Assembly (NCBI GenBank): GCA_028751875.1
Contig: CM054141.1
Location: 67,926,351 to 67,990,350, forward strand
Direction: 5' to 3'
DNA length: 64,000 nucleotides
DNA from: Rapana venosa
Lineage: Eukaryota; Mollusca; Gastropoda; Neogastropoda; Muricidae
The notes beneath the pieces were generated by a model. It was not told the origin of the DNA. It made no database searches and saw nothing but the letters and a program-made list of their open reading frames with translations. Positions 34,864-45,125 of the stretch are shown piece by piece (within the stretch, counting starts at the first letter, position 1; the number at the start of each line of letters is the position of its first letter). The position numbers and the translations under genes are program-made.

Positions 34864-34940
34864 ACTGTGAATAGACGTTAAACTGAAGATCACACACACA
34901 CACACACACACACCCCACACCCCCACACACACACACACAC

Positions 34941-34973
<33 letters not shown>

Positions 34974-34980
34974 CCCAACC
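34150..34980. repeat. CA/ACAAA-rich TEP intron with two embedded motif copies
   Basis: ACACAAAAC-rich 34200-34490, C-runs, CCCCA at 34610-34650, (CA)n at 34667-34757, 34787-34861 and 34892-34972. Two copies of GAATAGACGTTAAACTGAAG at 34764 and 34869 split the (CA)n. Confidence 0.92.
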
Positions 34981-35029
34981 AACCCAACAGCCCAACAACT
35001 AGCAACCCAAGCTCAGACCGACCACTCAC

Positions 35030-35206
35030 CGACCATCATGTAGTGTTCAGCTGTCTTCGCCACCTCTGCCGTGTAGGTGTCGGTGTTCTGCAGATAGTCG
35101 ATCAGGAAGACGTTGGGAGCGAAGTACAGCATGTTCTGCTCCCCACAGCCGTACGGCATTCGCAGCAGGTCCTCGATGTTCTCGAACACCGGACCCAGCA
35201 GGTCGG
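35030..35206 (-). CDS. TEP thioester exon (GCGEQ)
   Basis: A 177-nt exon, acceptor GGTCACACAG, donor GTGAGT. It encodes ADLLGPVFENIEDLLRMPYG followed by CGEQNMLYFAPNVFLIDYLQ. The canonical GCGEQ at 35136-35150 forms the internal Cys-Gln thioester that bonds covalently to targets after bait cleavage. The residues on both sides (LLRMPYGCGEQNM, FAPN) are near-invariant in the family. It is the strongest single identification in the window. Thirty bases upstream on the gene strand begins a 1.2 kb array of GTAG-type repeats. Confidence 0.98.
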
Positions 35207-35231
35207 CTGTGTGACCGGCCAAATGACACAC

Positions 35232-36437
35232 AGGTAGGTAGGTAGGTAGGTGTGTAGGTAGGTAGGTAAGTAGGTAGGTAGGTGTGTAGGTGTGTAGGTA
35301 GGTAGGTAGGTGTGTAGGTAGGTGTGTAGGTAGGTGTGTAGGTAGGTGTGTAGGTAGGGGTGTAGGTAGGTAGGTAGGTGTGTAGGTAGGTGTGTAGTAG
35401 GTAGGTGTGTAGTAGGTAGGTGTGTAGGTAGGTAGGTAGGTGTGTAGGTAGGTAGGTGTGTAGGTAGGTAGGTAGGTAGGTGTGTAGGTCGGTAGGTAGG
35501 TAGGTAGGTGGGTAGGTAGGTAGGTAGGTAGGTGGGTAGGTAGGTAGGTAGGTAGGTGGGTAGGTAGGTAGGTAGGTAGGTGTGTAGGTAGGTAGGTAGG
35601 TGTGTAGGTGGGTAGGTAGGTAGGTGTGTAGGTGTGTAGGTGTGTAGGTAGGTAGGTGTGTTGGTAGGTAGGTGTGTAGGTAGGTAGGTGTGTAGGTAGG
35701 TAGGTGTGTAGGTAGGTAGGTGTGTAGGTAGGTAGGTAGGTGTGTAGGTAGGTAGGTAGGTGTGTAGGTAGGTAGGTAGGTGTGTAGGTAGGGAGGTAGG
35801 TGTGTAGGTAGGTGTGTAGGTAGGTAGGTAGGGTGTGTAGGTAGGTCGGTAGGTAGGTGTGTAGGTGTGTAGGTAGGTAGTAGGTAGGTATGTGTGTAGG
35901 TAGGTTGGTAGGTAGGTGTGTAGGTAGGTAGGTGTGTAGGTTAGGTTTGGTAGGTGTGTAGGTAGGTAGGTGTGTAGGTAGGTAGGTAGGTAGGTGTGTA
36001 GGTAGGTAGGTGTTAGGTAGGTAGGTAGGTGTGTAGGTAGGTAGGTAGGTGTGTAGGTAGGAGGTAGGTGGTGTAGGTAGTGTTGTAGGTAGGTAGGTGG
36101 TAGGTAGGTAGGGAGGTGTGTAGGTAGGTGGGTAGGTAGGTAAGGTAGGTAGTGTGAAGGTAGGTAGGTAGGTAGGTGTGTAGGTAGGTAGGTAGGTAGG
36201 TGTGTAGGTAGGTGGGTAAGTAGGTAGGTAAGGTAGGTAGGGTGAAGGTAGGTAGGTAGGTAGGTGTGTAGGTAGGTGGGTAGGTAGGTAGGTAAGGTAG
36301 GTAGGTGTGAAGGTAGGTAGGTAAATGGTAGGTGTGTAGGTAAGTAAGGTGTGTAGGTAGTAGGTTTGGTAGGTGTGTAGATAGGTAGGTAGGTAGGTGT
36401 GTAGGTAGGTAGGTAGGTAGATAAGGTAGGTAGGCAT
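35232..36437. repeat. 1.2 kb GTAG/GTGT tandem array
   Basis: Mix of GTAG tetranucleotides with regular GTGT units, giving a 12-20 bp higher-order pattern GTAGGTAGGTAGGTGT. Less regular between about 35830 and 36370. It lies 25 bp from the thioester exon acceptor. The PTYLPTHLPTY frame is an artefact. Confidence 0.97.
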
Positions 36438-36974
36438 TCGTCAGTCTCGTAGGACTATTGTGGAGTTGTCCCTGTAGGTATTCATTCTGGTACAGCGTGG
36501 GGGATGTGGGTCTGTCTCTGTGTCTCTGTGTGTCAGTCTGTCTGTCTGTGTGTCTGTCTGTCTGTGTCCGTCTGTCTGTCTGTGTCTGTCTGTCTCTATG
36601 TCTCTGTCTGTCTCTGTCTCTCTCCGTGTCTCTGTCTCTGTATCTCTGTCTGTGTCTCTCTCTGTCTCTCTGTATCTGTCTGTCTCATTTTTATGACTTG
36701 AGAAGTTTGGCTTTGGTTTTTTGTTGTTTGTTGTTGTTTTTGTCTTTGTTTTTTGTTTGTTTTGGGGGGTCTTTTGTTTTAATTTTTTTTTATTTGTTTG
36801 TTTGATTTTAAAAAGATTTTTCTTCTTCTGTGTTTTTAACTGTGTGAGTGTATGAATATTGGGTTTATGATTGAGATGTATCCCTACGGTCGGGGACTGG
36901 ATGTAAAAAAGCACATGAGTGCTTATTCATTATCCACGAAAAAAAATGTCATTGTCATTGTATCTCTCTCTGTG

Positions 36975-37041
<67 letters not shown>

Positions 37042-37217
37042 ATCTGTCTGTCTCTGTCAGTCTGTCTGTCGCCAGTCGCTGGTTATCATGGTGTGGAGGA
37101 GAGAGATGCGAGGAAGGAAGATGACAGGAAGGAACAGAGTGAGAGGGTGGGAAAAAAGAAGGATAAGCAAGGAAGAGAAAGAGAGAGCGAGAGAGAGAGA
37201 GAGAGGGTGAGAGAGAC

Positions 37218-37256
<39 letters not shown>

Positions 37257-37680
37257 CATCCACACAGACACACAGAGATAAAGAGAGACAGACAGAGTGA
37301 GAGAGAGACAGAGAGAGACAGACAGACAGATATACGGACAGTAGAGAGACAGAGGGACAGACATAGGGACCGAAGGACAGAAATAGATAGATGATAGATA
37401 GATAGAGAGAGACAGAGACAGAGACAGAGAGACAGAGATAGAGAGAGATACAGAAACAGAGAGACAGAGACAGACACACAGACAGTCAGCCAGCCAGCCA
37501 GCCAGCCAGCCAGACAGACAGACAGATTGCGCGAGCTCGTCTGCATGTGATCACGTGTGCGCGTGCGCGCTCGTGCAGAGGGGCGCCTGATCTGAGTATG
37601 CCCGGTAAAAAAAAACAACAACCACCACCACCACCACCACCCAACCCCACAACACAAACGATTTGGAAACTGAAGCCTAC
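36438..37680. repeat. TEP intron: CTGT, GA and GACA tracts, SINE scrap
   Basis: 36500-36690 CTGTCT-rich; 36890-36950 SINE family 1 end (GGGGACTGGATGTAAAAAAG); 36960-37070 (CTGT)n; 37180-37520 GAGA/GACA/GCCA-rich; 37610-37640 (CCA)n. Confidence 0.9.
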
Positions 37681-37819
37681 CTGCCACAGCCACAGTGATT
37701 CTGCGAGTCCCGTGGATAGTAGCGTTGGGGAAGTTGACGGGGACCCGCTGTTCAAACACTCTCTTGTCGCTCAGGTCCAGAATGACCGATTGGGTCTGCG
37801 TCCGTGGCACCCCTCCTGC
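37681..37819 (-). CDS. TEP exon, first half of the CUB domain
   Basis: A 139-nt exon, phase 0 in and phase 1 out, donor GTAGGC. It encodes AGGVPRTQTQSVILDLSDKR then VFEQRVPVNFPNATIHGTRR and ITVAVA. This corresponds to the family pattern GVPxxxSxSxxLDL...FxxxxxxxxPxNxxxGSxxxxVxVxGD, which leads into the thioester domain. It has one N-glycosylation sequon (NATI). The chosen acceptor (GCTGCAG) keeps the phase of the preceding exon; a second AG four bases on would break it. Confidence 0.95.
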
Positions 37820-37982
37820 CTGCAGCACACACCCGCACCGTGCGTGTAGCGTCAGCCGTCAGTACCGAAAACCAGGTTTCTTTAACGCGCGTATGGGACT
37901 GAATTTTGGAAACGCGCTGTGAGATATGATTGTGTGATGTAAGTGTGTGTGTGTGTGTGTTTATGTGTGTGTGTGTGTGTGT

Positions 37983-38023
<41 letters not shown>

Positions 38024-38369
38024 TTGTATGTGTGGGTTCATGTGTTCATTCACAGATAGAGAAAGACATCCCACCTACACACACACACACACATACGCGC
38101 ACATACACTTTCTACGTCTGTCTCACAAAGACACCGCACACACAATCATACAAACACACACATGTACACACATGTACACACAACGTACACATACACGCAT
38201 GCACGCACGTACGCACGAGCGCGCTGCGCGCGCACACACACACACACACACACACCTCTCTCTCTCTCTCTCTTCTCTCTCTCTCCCCCCCCCTCTCTCT
38301 CTCTCTCTCTCTCTGACCCTCCATTCCTCCCCCTCTCTCCATCCCTCCCTCCCTCTCTGAGAAAGCCGG
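37820..38369. repeat. TEP intron: GT, CA and CT tracts
   Basis: (GT)n 37940-38018, CA-rich 38070-38255, CT-rich 38256-38360. No gene content. Confidence 0.9.
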
Positions 38370-38645
38370 CTAGCTGAGTCAGTTAACATCAGTGCCGACC
38401 CCACTCCCCCAAAAACTCTTCGCATGAGACTATTAACCGAGGTCCCGTGTGCGAACGCACGCAGAACACCTTGCACACATGTTACAACCCGTTCCGATTT
38501 CGGGAGAGTAGGCCATTGTGTGCCGGTGGGAACAGATGACAAAACTGACAAAACTGCATACACACGGGGACTGGATAAAAAAAAGCACTTGAGTGCTTGT
38601 TCCATTCTCCTCGAAATAAAAGAATAAATAATAGGAAATAAACTA
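38370..38645 (+). mobile_element. SINE family 1, headless
   Basis: GTTAACATCAGTGCCGACCC, GAGACTATTAACCGAGGTCC, GGAGAGTAGGCCATTGTGTG, tail CTCCTCGAAATAAAAGAATA. It ends 14 bases before the donor of TEP exon 38659-38790. Confidence 0.88.
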
Positions 38646-38658
38646 ATAGAAATGGAAC

Positions 38659-38790
38659 CTGCACAAGGAGAGTCCTCTCAATGCCGTCCCCGGGCATTCG
38701 TGGCGAGGTCAGGTTGATCCTGATGGGGTGGCTGCCCAGGGCGTTGGGCATGAAGCAGAACATCGTCTCCGCGATCTCGTTGGGGAACAC
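38659..38790 (-). CDS. TEP exon, MG7 to CUB junction
   Basis: A 132-nt, phase 0-0 exon with acceptor GGGCAG and donor GTTCCA. It encodes VFPNEIAETMFCFMPNALGS followed by HPIRINLTSPRMPGDGIERT and LLVQ. The pattern G-x-x-x-I-x-(V/I)-x-x-x-(S)-x-x-x-GD-x-(I/V)-x-R-x-LLV is typical of the end of the A2M domain just before the first CUB strands. It contains one N-glycosylation sequon (NLTS). Confidence 0.92.
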
Positions 38791-38854
38791 CTGCCCGCAG
38801 CCAGACATCACACGTTATCCGTGTGCACTCTCCGTCCACAGCTAAAGGTCAAGC

Positions 38855-39135
38855 TGTCCCATAACCTACGTGGTCGTAGAGGAGCGAGGCATCAGAGACC
38901 TCAGCTTCTCCAGGGGCCAGAATATTGAGGGTGGCGCCCATCTCCTCTCCCTCGCTGCTTTACCTTCCCTGACCCTAAAGAGGACAGGTACCCATTTACA
39001 GCTGGGAGAACAGGGGAACTGAACTGAAGCCAAGGCGCGCAAACGGTCACCCATCCAAGTGGTAACCACGCTCGATGCTGCTTAACCTTGGCTGGGGGAA
39101 AGCGAGTGCTCCGACCACTGAGCTATCCCATCCCC
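38855..39135 (-). mobile_element. SINE family 4 (tRNA-like head on minus strand)
   Basis: Plus-strand landmarks: CCATAACCTACGTGGTCGTA, CAGCTTCTCCAGGGGCCAG, CTCGCTGCTTTACCTTCCCT, and GACCACTGAGCTATCCCATC. The last, read on the minus strand, is an A-box-like GGGATAGCTCAGTGGTC. Close copies at 40640, 46300, 50645 and 61590. Confidence 0.85.
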
Positions 39136-39239
39136 ACTAAACGTCATCAAAGTGCACACACAACTTCGTGTTCCTCCTCTTCTTCGTCGTTGTCGTGGTG
39201 GTGGTAGAACGCACAGACAGCAACTAGCCTACTGTTGTT

Positions 39240-39555
39240 TGTCATAATAACTATGAAGGAAAGTCAGTGGCACTGCCGTTAACCACCTGACAAGTCAGGC
39301 TCAGCCAATCCGGCTTCGACGTGGGCAGAGAGTTGTTGTTTTGAGTCTTTGTGGAGAGAACAAACAACAGGCAGGAGAACGGACCACAAGGCAGAAAATA
39401 GACAAGAAGGAGACGACAGGACGAGAAGAAGAAACAAGGCAGAAAAGAAAGACAGAAATAGAGGGAATTCCTAGCACAGAATTTCCAGAAGGTGGGGATG
39501 CTGTTTATATTGACAGGGCCCATGGTATCCCCACGGGGGGGGGGGGGGGGGACAA
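39240..39555 (+). mobile_element. SINE family 3, body and 3' part
   Basis: ACCTGACAAGTCAGGCTCAG, GCAGGAGAACGGACCACAAG, GAATTCCTAGCACAGAATTT, GGGATGCTGTTTATATTGAC, ending in a G-run. Matches 49890-50175 and, reversed, 53500-53870. Confidence 0.8.
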
Positions 39556-39789
39556 CGTGGTATTACAGTAAACAAAAATGCATCAGAGTCCGTAAGAGCG
39601 GGTCATAGTGTATCCTGCATCACGGTTTACAGTGCATTACAGGAGATAATACATCATCACATTACACAAAACATCATCATAACACGCAATAGTATAACAG
39701 ACTGTTAACAGCTGCGGAAATCCATCACAATACACATCAATCCATCAAGTATACAACAAACATATTTATCACAGACCACAGCAACACCT

Positions 39790-39915
39790 ATGTGCCGGTG
39801 AGAAGGGATGACAAAATGTACATAACTGCTTACAGACGGAGTCTGGATGTAAAAAATAAAAAGAAAGGACATGGCGTGCTTATTCCATTATCCCCGAAAT
39901 AAAAGAATATGAAAA
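39790..39915 (+). mobile_element. SINE family 1 3' fragment
   Basis: ATGTGCCGGTGAGAAGGGAT ... GGAGTCTGGATGTAAAAAAT and TTCCATTATCCCCGAAATAA. (CA)n follows at 39978-40021, just before a TEP donor. Confidence 0.8.
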
Positions 39916-39975
39916 AATTAAAAATTAGAAATACTCACTCTACCCCCACCCCCTACACACACAACACGCACACAC

Positions 39976-40025
<50 letters not shown>

Positions 40026-40037
40026 CTAAGGCCTCAC

Positions 40038-40166
40038 CCGTCCTAGGCGGTGGCTGATCCTCAGAGGCTGCACGAACTCCTTGAGGACCCGACGTCCATC
40101 ACTGGTCATCGTGCGGACCACTCGGATGTTGGAGATGCCGGGACTCGGCTGCATCGTCAGCCGCAT
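40038..40166 (-). CDS. TEP exon, end of macroglobulin domain 7
   Basis: A 129-nt, phase 0-0 exon with acceptor GTGGGCAG and donor GTGAGG. It encodes MRLTMQPSPGISNIRVVRTM then TSDGRRVLKEFVQPLRIS. The sequence is not strongly diagnostic alone. Its place between FNYYDRPLS and the next family-like exon, its clean splice sites and its matching phase make it the expected strand pair at the end of MG7. The first ATG is internal, not a translation start. Confidence 0.85.
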
Positions 40167-40199
40167 CTGCCCACAAAGGTCAAGGTCAAAGTCAAGGTC

Positions 40200-40351
40200 A
40201 AAGTTAAGGTCAAGAGGATCGGTGGTCTAGAGGTAACGCGCCTGTCTAGAAAGCGAAAAGTCCGGGTCGGAAGTGTGCGGTGGTTCGTATCCCGTCTGGG
40301 CCCGAAACTTTTCCCCCATCCATTAGACCATGAGTGGTGGTCTGGGCGCTA

Positions 40352-40382
<31 letters not shown>

Positions 40383-40610
40383 CGTGTGTTACACAAAATT
40401 ATTCAGCGCACGTAAAAGAACGCACGGCAACAAGAGAGTTGTCCCTGGCAAAATTCTTAGAAAAAAGCCACTCTGATAGGGAAACAAATTACAGTTGCAG
40501 ACAAAAAAAAAAAAGGGTGGCGCTGCTCTTGTGGCGACGCGCTCTCCCCGGGGAGAGCAGCCCAAATTTCACGCAGAGAAATCTCGTGACTTAAAGTGGT
40601 ATAAATGAAG
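40200..40610 (+). mobile_element. SINE family 2, near full length
   Basis: Head GGTGGTCTAGAGGTAACGCG (A box) and GGTTCGTATCCC (B box). Body: CATGAGTGGTGGTCTGGGCG, GATGAGACGATAAACCGAGG, GCGCACGTAAAAGAACGCAC. End: TGGCGCTGCTCTTGTGGCGA, CAGAGAAATCTCGTGACTTA. Internal-promoter SINE; reference copy with 57515-57915. Confidence 0.9.
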
Positions 40611-40639
40611 GTCAAAGTCAAGTTCAAGGTCAAGGTCTT

Positions 40640-40885
40640 CCTATAACCTATGTGATCGTTTGTGGGTGCGAAGCGTCAGAGACCGCAGCTTCTCCAGGGG
40701 CCAGCATATTGAAGGCAGGCGACCATCTCCTCTCCCTCGCTGCTTTACCTTCCCTGACCCTAAAGAGGGCAAGTACCCATTGACAGCTGGGAGAACTGGG
40801 GGACCTGTACTGAAGCCAAGGCGTGCAAACGGGTCAGCCATCAACTTGGTAACAATGCTCAGTGCTGCTTAACCTTTGCACAGCA
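40640..40885 (-). mobile_element. SINE family 4, 5'-truncated
   Basis: CCTATAACCTATGTGATCGT, CAGCTTCTCCAGGGGCCAGC, CTTTACCTTCCCTGACCCTA, up to CAGTGCTGCTTAACCTTTGC. The tRNA-like end is lost. Confidence 0.85.
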
Positions 40886-41615
40886 ATCCAGTCTAAGACA
40901 GAACTTGTGAGAAAAAAACAACCCATTACAACTCCTTAATGAGTTAAAGGAGAGGTCGATAATTATGAGGAGGGTAATAATATTGTAATGATAATCATCA
41001 TGATCATGACGATCATCATCATCACAATCATCATCAGCATTATCATCATCACTACCATCATCATCATCATTAAATAATAATAACAATAATAATGATGATA
41101 ACGATAACAACAAAAACAGCAATAATAATTTTAAAAAATAATGATGACGACGATAACATTAATAATAAGAATAAGAATCAGATGAATAATGGTTCGTCAC
41201 AGTAACTGTGACTTAAACTCTTCAACGTATCCACCAATCCACCCATCTATCTATCCATCCCATCCACCCATTTGTCCATCGATAAATCAGCTAATCCACA
41301 CAAAAACTGCGTTTAGTAAACATTTAAATTAACCAAGTAACTCATTCACACGCTATAACAGCGTGTTTGTATGTGTAGGTAGGTAAGTAGGTAGATAGGT
41401 AGGAAGGTAAATTGGTAGGTAGGTAGGTAAGTAGGTAGGTAGATAGGAATGTAGGTAGGTAGATAGATGGGTAGTTAGGTAGGTAAATGTATTATATAAA
41501 CCACAAAATGGTGTGGCGGCATTCATAGTGTTCACTATTATGATGTTTCATTTTCAAATAAAAATGCTTTGAAAAAATGGCAACCAAAAGAATAAAGAGA
41601 ACTGTGAGAACTCAC
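40886..41615. other. TEP intron, AT/GAT-rich with GTAG tract
   Basis: ATC/AAT-rich 40975-41165, CATC repeats 41230-41280, short GTAG array 41378-41490. No gene. Confidence 0.8.
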
Positions 41616-41729
41616 GGACAGGGGCCTGTCATAGTAGTTGAAAGCATAAGCTTTCAGACACAAGTCTTCCCCACGAATGGCCGAATAGGGCAAATCCACA
41701 CTGACGAACATCTTTCGGAATGTTGTGAG
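41616..41729 (-). CDS. TEP exon, A2M domain (LPYSAIRGED)
   Basis: A 114-nt, phase 0-0 exon with acceptor TTTTTACAG and donor GTGAGT. It encodes TTFRKMFVSVDLPYSAIRGE then DLCLKAYAFNYYDRPLS. This matches the family motif F-(V/F)-x-x-x-LPYSVIRGE-x-x-x-(L/V)-x-x-x-x-(F/Y)NY of macroglobulin domain 7. One free cysteine (LCLKAY) is visible. A (GT)n and (GA)n block follows in the upstream intron at 41797-42135. Confidence 0.95.
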
Positions 41730-41796
41730 CTGTAAAAAGAAAGGATAGAAAATGCTGAAAAATATCATTAGAAAAATATTAAAGATTCTTGACTAC

Positions 41797-41858
<62 letters not shown>

Positions 41859-42054
41859 GGAGTGGGAGGTGAGGGTGGAGGGAGGTGTGTGTGTGTTGGG
41901 TTTTTTGTGTGAGAGAGAGAGAGAAAGAGAGAGAGTGTGTGTGTGTTTTGTGGAGAGAGAGAGAGAGAGAGGTGTGTGTATGTGTTTGTGTGAGAGAGAG
42001 AGACATACATACAGACAGACAGAGATAGAGAGAGAGAGAAGACACAGACATACA

Positions 42055-42135
<81 letters not shown>
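41797..42135. repeat. (GT)n and (GA)n tracts
   Basis: (GT) 41797-41854, interrupted GA/GT, (GA) 42055-42134. Confidence 0.95.
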
Positions 42136-42136
<1 letters not shown>

Positions 42137-42557
42137 TGCGTGCCTACAAGTTGTTGCCCATACGTATGCTACACTCTTACACATACGCAAGTAATTAGAA
42201 AAGATGAAACAGAGCAGTAGTAGTAGCAGTAGCAGCTGTTGCTGTTGTTTTGCAGCTGCCGTTGTTATGGACCTCCACCCCCCCTTAAATCCACAGAAAC
42301 AGGAATAACACACATAGCAAAGATGATCAATAGCAACCTAAGAAAATAATTGCAAAGATAAACAAGAGAGAAGCAAGTAAAGAAAATAGGCAGAAAAAGG
42401 AAACGACGCCAATAATCAAATATAAAATAACCAAGAAATTAAAAAGCCACCTCCGAATCCAACCAACCAAGCAAAAAACCAACCGACCAACCAACCAACT
42501 AAACACAAACCCTGACCACGACTAAAAACGACAAGGGGCAAAGAGGGATGCCCTGAC

Positions 42558-42675
42558 CTCCGCCGCTTTGGGTAGAACGGACAGTCCGTGCGTGGGGTGG
42601 ACAGCAAAAGCGGTGGTCAACCAGGTGGTGATGGTGTCGGGGGCAGTCTTGGACATCACCAGCTCCCCGTTTTTC
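42558..42675 (-). CDS. TEP exon, A2M domain (DTITTW)
   Basis: This 118-nt exon is entered in phase 2, completing the GGG glycine codon begun by any bait exon, and leaves in phase 0 before donor GTCAGG. It encodes KNGELVMSKTAPDTITTWLT followed by TAFAVHPTHGLSVL. The pattern G-x-(6-9)-PDTITSWxxTAF is the hallmark strand pair right after FPETW in all A2M-family proteins. It is the first exon common to all splice forms. Confidence 0.95.
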
Positions 42676-42887
42676 CTGTTAGGTACCATGTTTATGTTAA
42701 TTTTGTTTTCTGTATCAAAGGCGCGAGTAAAATCATGCTGTTTTGTTTTGTACCAATTCTTTTGAGGTTACAGTTTTGCGGTAGGTTTTTAATGGAATAA
42801 GAAAAAACGTGTATGTATAACAGACAGGGCGGGAGAGAGAGGAGGAGGAGGAGGGGGGGCGGGAGATATTCAAGGAAGGCAACAAAT

Positions 42888-42937
<50 letters not shown>

Positions 42938-43480
42938 TCAGAAAGAAGGGATACTGTGTTAACTTAAAAGAGCTCCCCGGCAGACATCCACGAAGGGGAA
43001 AGTACCTGACCTAAAATGCTTTTTTTAAGACAGGGTATCCACTTTTTAGCTGTAGTTTGCCTGTTTGCTTGTATTGTTGTTGTTTGTGCGTTCCCCTGCT
43101 TGACACCCTGGGGGTCACCCAGAACATGCCACACCCTGACTCACCCACCCCACCCGGCAATTGCTGTGAGATAGGAAGTACACCGGATGAGAAGTTTTGC
43201 GTGTAGGACTGTTTTCAAGTACCTTGCCATAATTATAGGCAGCCATACTCCGACTTCAGAGGATGTTTTCCTCCTTAAAAGAAGAGTTCAGTTTATTATG
43301 TAAAGAGCTTGTCATGGCTGAAGGCAATCTCAACACAACATTTTACAACATAACAACATTTTCGTGTAGGCCTTGGCAATTAGCTGACATCAAGGACTGA
43401 CACAGCTTCTGGCCTGGGCCAAGTGCTTGTATTGTAATGTATTGTTTCGTATTGTATCATATTGTATTGCAGTGACGGCA
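42676..43480. other. TEP intron, unassigned
   Basis: Contains GGAG-rich and (GA)n tracts at 42840-42934. The rest is low-copy with TATTGTATTGTAT at 43440-43470. No exon recognised. Confidence 0.5.
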
Positions 43481-43489
43481 GATTTACCT

Positions 43490-43860
43490 GTGTGAAATTC
43501 GAGCTGCTCTCCCCAGGAAGAGTGCATCATCACAAGAGCAGCTCCATCAATTCTTTAAATTACAACAACAACAAAACCTGTCTGAATATGTATCTGTTTC
43601 CCTACGATAGATAGTGGCTTTTTGTATATTATTTTTCTCCAGGGACAACTCTGTTGCCGTGGGTTCTGTTTCGCATAGTGAATGCCTGTTGTACACAGGG
43701 CCTTGGTTTATGATCTCATCCAAAATACTAGCACCCAGACCAACAACCAAGTCACGTGGATGGAGAAAAAATTCGGTCTCAAGCAGGGATCGAACACGCG
43801 CTTCTCGCTTTCTAGACGGGTCCGTTACCTGTAGACCACTTATTCACCTGTGTGTTTGCT
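43490..43860 (-). mobile_element. SINE family 2, diverged
   Basis: Reversed family 2: GAAATTCGAGCTGCTCTCCC, CACAAGAGCAGCTCCATC, CAGGGACAACTCTGTTGCCG, GGCCTTGGTTTATGATCTCA, GGGATCGAACACGCGCTTCT (B box reversed), CTAGACGGGTCCGTTACCTG. Confidence 0.82.
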
Positions 43861-44045
43861 TGTAGACAGCACATGCCTGTAGACAGCACAGCCTGTAGAC
43901 AGCACATGCTTGTAGCTAGCACAGCTTGTAGACAGCACAGCTTGTAGCTAGCACAGCTTGTAGACAGCACAGCTTGTAGCTAGCACAGCTTGTAGCCAGC
44001 ACAGCTTGTAGACAGCACATGCTTGTAGGCAGCACAAACAGCACA
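43861..44045. repeat. 16-bp tandem repeat
   Basis: About eleven units alternating AGCTTGTAGACAGCAC and AGCTTGTAGCTAGCAC. Confidence 0.9.
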
Positions 44046-44519
44046 CCTTCAAGCTTCACTCCCTTCAAGCTATAGGCGTGTTGTCAAAGTTAGGGGCGAC
44101 GTGTCACATTCTGGTGTCTTGTTGAAAAATGTTGTCTTGGCCGCATCCTTGGTAGTTTTTTGCTTTCTGATTATTTTTTACAGCAGCAGCAGTTTTTATT
44201 ATTTCCTTGTTTATAGTTTGTTTTATTCATAATTTTCGTAGTTTATTTTGTATTGCTATTCAGTCCGTTTCTCTCAACCTACTCTACTGCATGTACTGAA
44301 TTCACTTGTTCCTTCATTCTACTGTACTGCTTGTACTGAATCACTTGTTCCTTCATTCTACTGTACTGCATGTGCTGCAATCACTCATTCATTCATCGAT
44401 GCAAGTAGGTTCTCTATTCCAATGAATCGTCACCAGTCTTTCCAGTATATCCATACCCGATGGCTGACTCCCATACTTCATTTGAACGAATCATGCAAAC
44501 ACTACTGTTCTTTCTTCTT

Positions 44520-45125
44520 CTTCTACCATTGTTCGGTCTACTACTGCTACGACTACTGTTACTACATCTTCTATACTGTTAGTTCTACTACTGCTACGAC
44601 TACTGTTACTACATCTTCTATACTGTTAGTTCTACTACTGCTACGACTACTGTTACTACATCTTCTATACTGTTAGTTCTACTACTGCTACGACTACTGT
44701 TACTACATCTTCTATACTGTTAGTTCTACTACTGCCACTACTACTGTTACTACATCTTCTATACTGTTAGTTCTACTACTGCCACTACTACTGTTACTAC
44801 ATCTTCTATACTGTTAGTTCTACTACTGCTACGACTACTGTTACTACATCTTCTATACTGTTAGTTCTACTACTGCCACTACTACTGTTACTACATCTTC
44901 TATACTGTTAGTTCTACTACTGCCACTACTACTGTTACTACATCTTCTATACTGTTAGTTCTACTACTGCCACTACTACTGTTACTACATCTTCTATACT
45001 GTTAGTTCTACTACTGCTACGACTACTGTTACTACATCTTCTATACTGTTAGTTCTACTACTGCCACTACTACTGTTACTACATCTTCCATACTGTTAGT
45101 TCTACTACTGCCACTACTACTGTTA
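44520..45125. repeat. 47-bp minisatellite with two unit types
   Basis: About thirteen copies of a 47-bp unit (TTCTATACTGTTAGTT, CTACTACTG, then GCTACGAC or GCCACTAC, then TACTGTTACTACATC). The two types differ at three bases. Sequence between units is nearly identical. Confidence 0.95.

Noticed and set aside
35013..36437. 474-residue frame PTYLPTHLPTY... ending in the thioester exon
   Set aside because: Only the last 59 residues (35030-35206) are exon. The rest is the GTAG array translated through the intron.
40205..40290. tRNA gene (GGTGGTCTAGAGGTAACGCG head)
   Set aside because: Identical head and 300-bp body recur at 57515 and reversed at 48231; it is SINE family 2.
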